From Microbacterium sp. Leaf151 (GTDB taxonomy: Bacteria > Actinomycetota > Actinomycetes > Actinomycetales > Microbacteriaceae), in contig NZ_LMOR01000003.1 in assembly GCF_001424225.1 (NCBI RefSeq), positions 499,006 to 563,005 of the forward strand: a stretch of DNA of 64,000 nucleotides. The letters run 5' to 3'. The notes beneath the pieces are model-generated. The model was given only the letters and a program-made list of their open reading frames with translations. It searched no databases and had not been told where the DNA came from. Within the stretch, counting starts at the first letter, position 1. Every line of letters starts with the position of its first letter. The translations under genes and the position numbers were made by a program. Shown one piece after another: positions 62,641 to 64,000 of this stretch.

Positions 62641-64000
62641 CTATTCGGCGACCGTGTAGCCCTGCACCTGCGCCTGATTGTCCATCTCGGTCTTCCAGGC
62701 GTCGCTCACGCTGGCGACGGTGTCGCCTGCGGTGATGGCAGGCAGCACGACCTTGGAGTAGGCGGCCTCGACGCTGAAGCCGGGGTAGCCCCAGTCCTGC
62801 CACACCGAACTCGCGGCGGCGGAGATGTTGCCGGTGAAGTCGCCGGTGTAGAAGTTGGATGCCGCCTGCTCGGCCAGCCAGGAGTCCGCTGCCGACTGGT
62901 ACGCGGGCAGACCCGACGCCAGTGTCACGGCGTCGTCGGAGCTGGTGACGAACTCGAGGAACGTCTTGACCGCGTCGAGGTTCTTCGAGTGGCTCGAGGC
63001 GTACCAGACGCCGCCGCCGACGTTGCCGGTGACCTTGTCTCCATCCGACCAGGTCAAGGGAGCCCCCACACCGATCGTGCCCGCGGAGTAGCCGAGGCTC
63101 TCGGGATTTTCGAACAGCGCTCCGGAGTACCAGGCCGGACCCGGGATGCCGAGCATCTTGTCCTTGTACTTCGCGACGAAGTCGGTGCCGAAGACGCTGT
63201 CCGTGACGAGCGTGCCATTACCGAGCATGTGGTCGATCAGTTCGGTGACCTTCTCGGAGTTCGGGTCGGAGAAGTTCGAGCTGAAGGTGTCGCCGTCGAC
63301 CTGGAAGATGGGCGCTTCGCCACCCCAGTAGTAGACGTAGGGAGCCTGGAACGAGTCGCCCACCGAGCCGAGAATGTAGCCCGGGTGCTCGGCAGCGACC
63401 TTGTCGCTGAGTTCCTTGTACTGCTCCCAGGTCGTGGGCACGTCGTATCCGAACTGGTCGAACAGCGCCTGGTTGTACCAGAACACGACGGGGGCGAGGT
63501 CGTTGCGGAGGCCGTAGACGGTGTCGTCCACGGTCATGGGGGTGAGTGCGCCGTCGGTGAAGCCGTCGAGGAAGCTCTGATCGAAGAAGCCCTTGTTGAG
63601 GGGAGCGGCGAACGCCTGGACGCCGTTGTTCTCCTTGGATGCCCACGAGGTGTCGTTCTGCTGCGTGGAGAAGACCACGTCGGGCCAGCCCTCGCCCGAC
63701 TGATCGAACAGCGCCACCTTCTGCTGGAACGAGCCCGAGCCGCCGGCGCCACCGTCATAGGTTTCGATGTTCAGCGGGACGTCGGGGTTGGCCGTCTCGA
63801 ATGCCTGCGCGAGAGGCTCACGCGAGGAGTCCACCCACACGGTGATGGCGCCGGAGGTATCTTGATCGGCGGCGGTGAAGCCGTATGCGCTGTCCGCGTC
63901 GCCTCCGCCGGTCGCTCCGGGGCTGCACGCGCTGAGCGCGAGAGCCGACACGACGGCGAGGCCACCGGCCAGGGTGAGACGGCGACGGGCGCCGGGGAAG
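62641..64000 (-). CDS. Extracellular solute-binding lipoprotein of the CUT1 importer (5' end cut off)
   Basis: A binding protein of family 1, partial: the frame stays open to the window end (coding strand starts FPGARRRLTLAGGLAVVSAL), so the start codon lies beyond 64000. The lipobox is LSAC. The mature protein has the family marks ITVWVDSSREPLAQAFETAN, the repeated PDVVFSTQQND type segment and the late VWQDWGYPGFSVEAAYS. It binds an unknown glycan fragment. In-frame GTG 63951 would cut into the signal peptide, so it is not the start. Confidence 0.9.
   Translation of the reverse strand, partial: FPGARRRLTLAGGLAVVSALALSACSPGATGGGDADSAYGFTAADQDTSGAITVWVDSSREPLAQAFETANPDVPLNIETYDGGAGGSGSFQQKVALFDQSGEGWPDVVFSTQQNDTSWASKENNGVQAFAAPLNKGFFDQSFLDGFTDGALTPMTVDDTVYGLRNDLAPVVFWYNQALFDQFGYDVPTTWEQYKELSDKVAAEHPGYILGSVGDSFQAPYVYYWGGEAPIFQVDGDTFSSNFSDPNSEKVTELIDHMLGNGTLVTDSVFGTDFVAKYKDKMLGIPGPAWYSGALFENPESLGYSAGTIGVGAPLTWSDGDKVTGNVGGGVWYASSHSKNLDAVKTFLEFVTSSDDAVTLASGLPAYQSAADSWLAEQAASNFYTGDFTGNISAAASSVWQDWGYPGFSVEAAYSKVVLPAITAGDTVASVSDAWKTEMDNQAQVQGYTVAE

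Noticed and set aside
63951..63953. GTG as start of the last binding protein
   Set aside because: It would remove the basic part of the signal peptide, which is visible in frame up to the window end.
1..64000. CRISPR arrays, insertion sequences, prophage or integrase genes
   Set aside because: No regularly spaced repeats, transposase or phage-type proteins were found on either strand.

Overview
The window looks like chromosome of a high-GC actinobacterium, most likely Microbacteriaceae and probably Microbacterium. The basis is the codon and dinucleotide style (frequent gatgcc/gcatcc), the GTG starts, the gene families (FmdB/MscL/formyl-THF ligase opposite galU, DUF6153, MTES_1575-like end domain) and actinobacterial secreted glycosidase architectures. 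The genus is an inference. No rRNA, CRISPR array, insertion sequence or phage module was seen.

Region 1 (1-12850) is housekeeping. It holds a cysteine-free HesB/IscA-like protein, a GAF-LuxR regulator divergent from a DUF485-ActP acetate uptake pair, an Ogt-like protein whose catalytic Cys is Val, a 1234-residue superfamily-1 helicase-like protein with ruined Walker motifs, the formyl-THF ligase-FmdB-MscL operon, galU with a GNAT acetyltransferase, a coiled-coil membrane protein, and tRNA-Ala(CGC) with a strong hairpin behind it.

Region 2 (12850-28335) is accessory metabolism. It holds an OYE flavin oxidoreductase with an ArsR regulator, an HSL-type esterase, an AraC regulator divergent from a nitrilase, a copper-type operon (DUF6153, DUF305, multicopper oxidase) behind a CsoR-like operator, and a redox cluster (FMN reductase, MarR, two luciferase-like oxidoreductases, an F420-reductase-like protein, HxlR). 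A MarR-controlled MBL/NTF2-like pair with a perfect 22-bp palindromic operator follows.

Region 3 (28400-64000) is a large polysaccharide utilisation locus. Intracellular genes encode a full non-phosphorylative L-fucose pathway: aldo/keto reductase (fucose dehydrogenase), amidohydrolase (lactonase), L-fuconate dehydratase, SDR (2-keto-3-deoxyfuconate dehydrogenase) and FAH-family hydrolase, giving pyruvate and lactate. A FadR-type regulator and an Rbs-type ABC importer go with them. Secreted enzymes follow: a GH30-lectin-GH43_24 fusion (galactanases), a GH2 beta-galactosidase-like enzyme, a leucine-rich-repeat-like protein, a GH95 alpha-L-fucosidase and a beta-helix/ricin protein. The enzyme set fits fucosylated type II arabinogalactan (plant arabinogalactan proteins). 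A three-gene WxL-like/DUF916/LPXTG cell-surface module sits in the middle. A mutarotase, a second FadR regulator, a second enolase-superfamily enzyme and a second ABC importer (binding protein cut by the window end) close the region.

The most unusual features are an undescribed two-cysteine C-terminal domain of about 90 residues shared by four of the secreted proteins, the WxL/DUF916/LPXTG trio inside a glycan locus, and the two conserved-fold proteins (helicase-like, Ogt-like) that have lost their catalytic residues.
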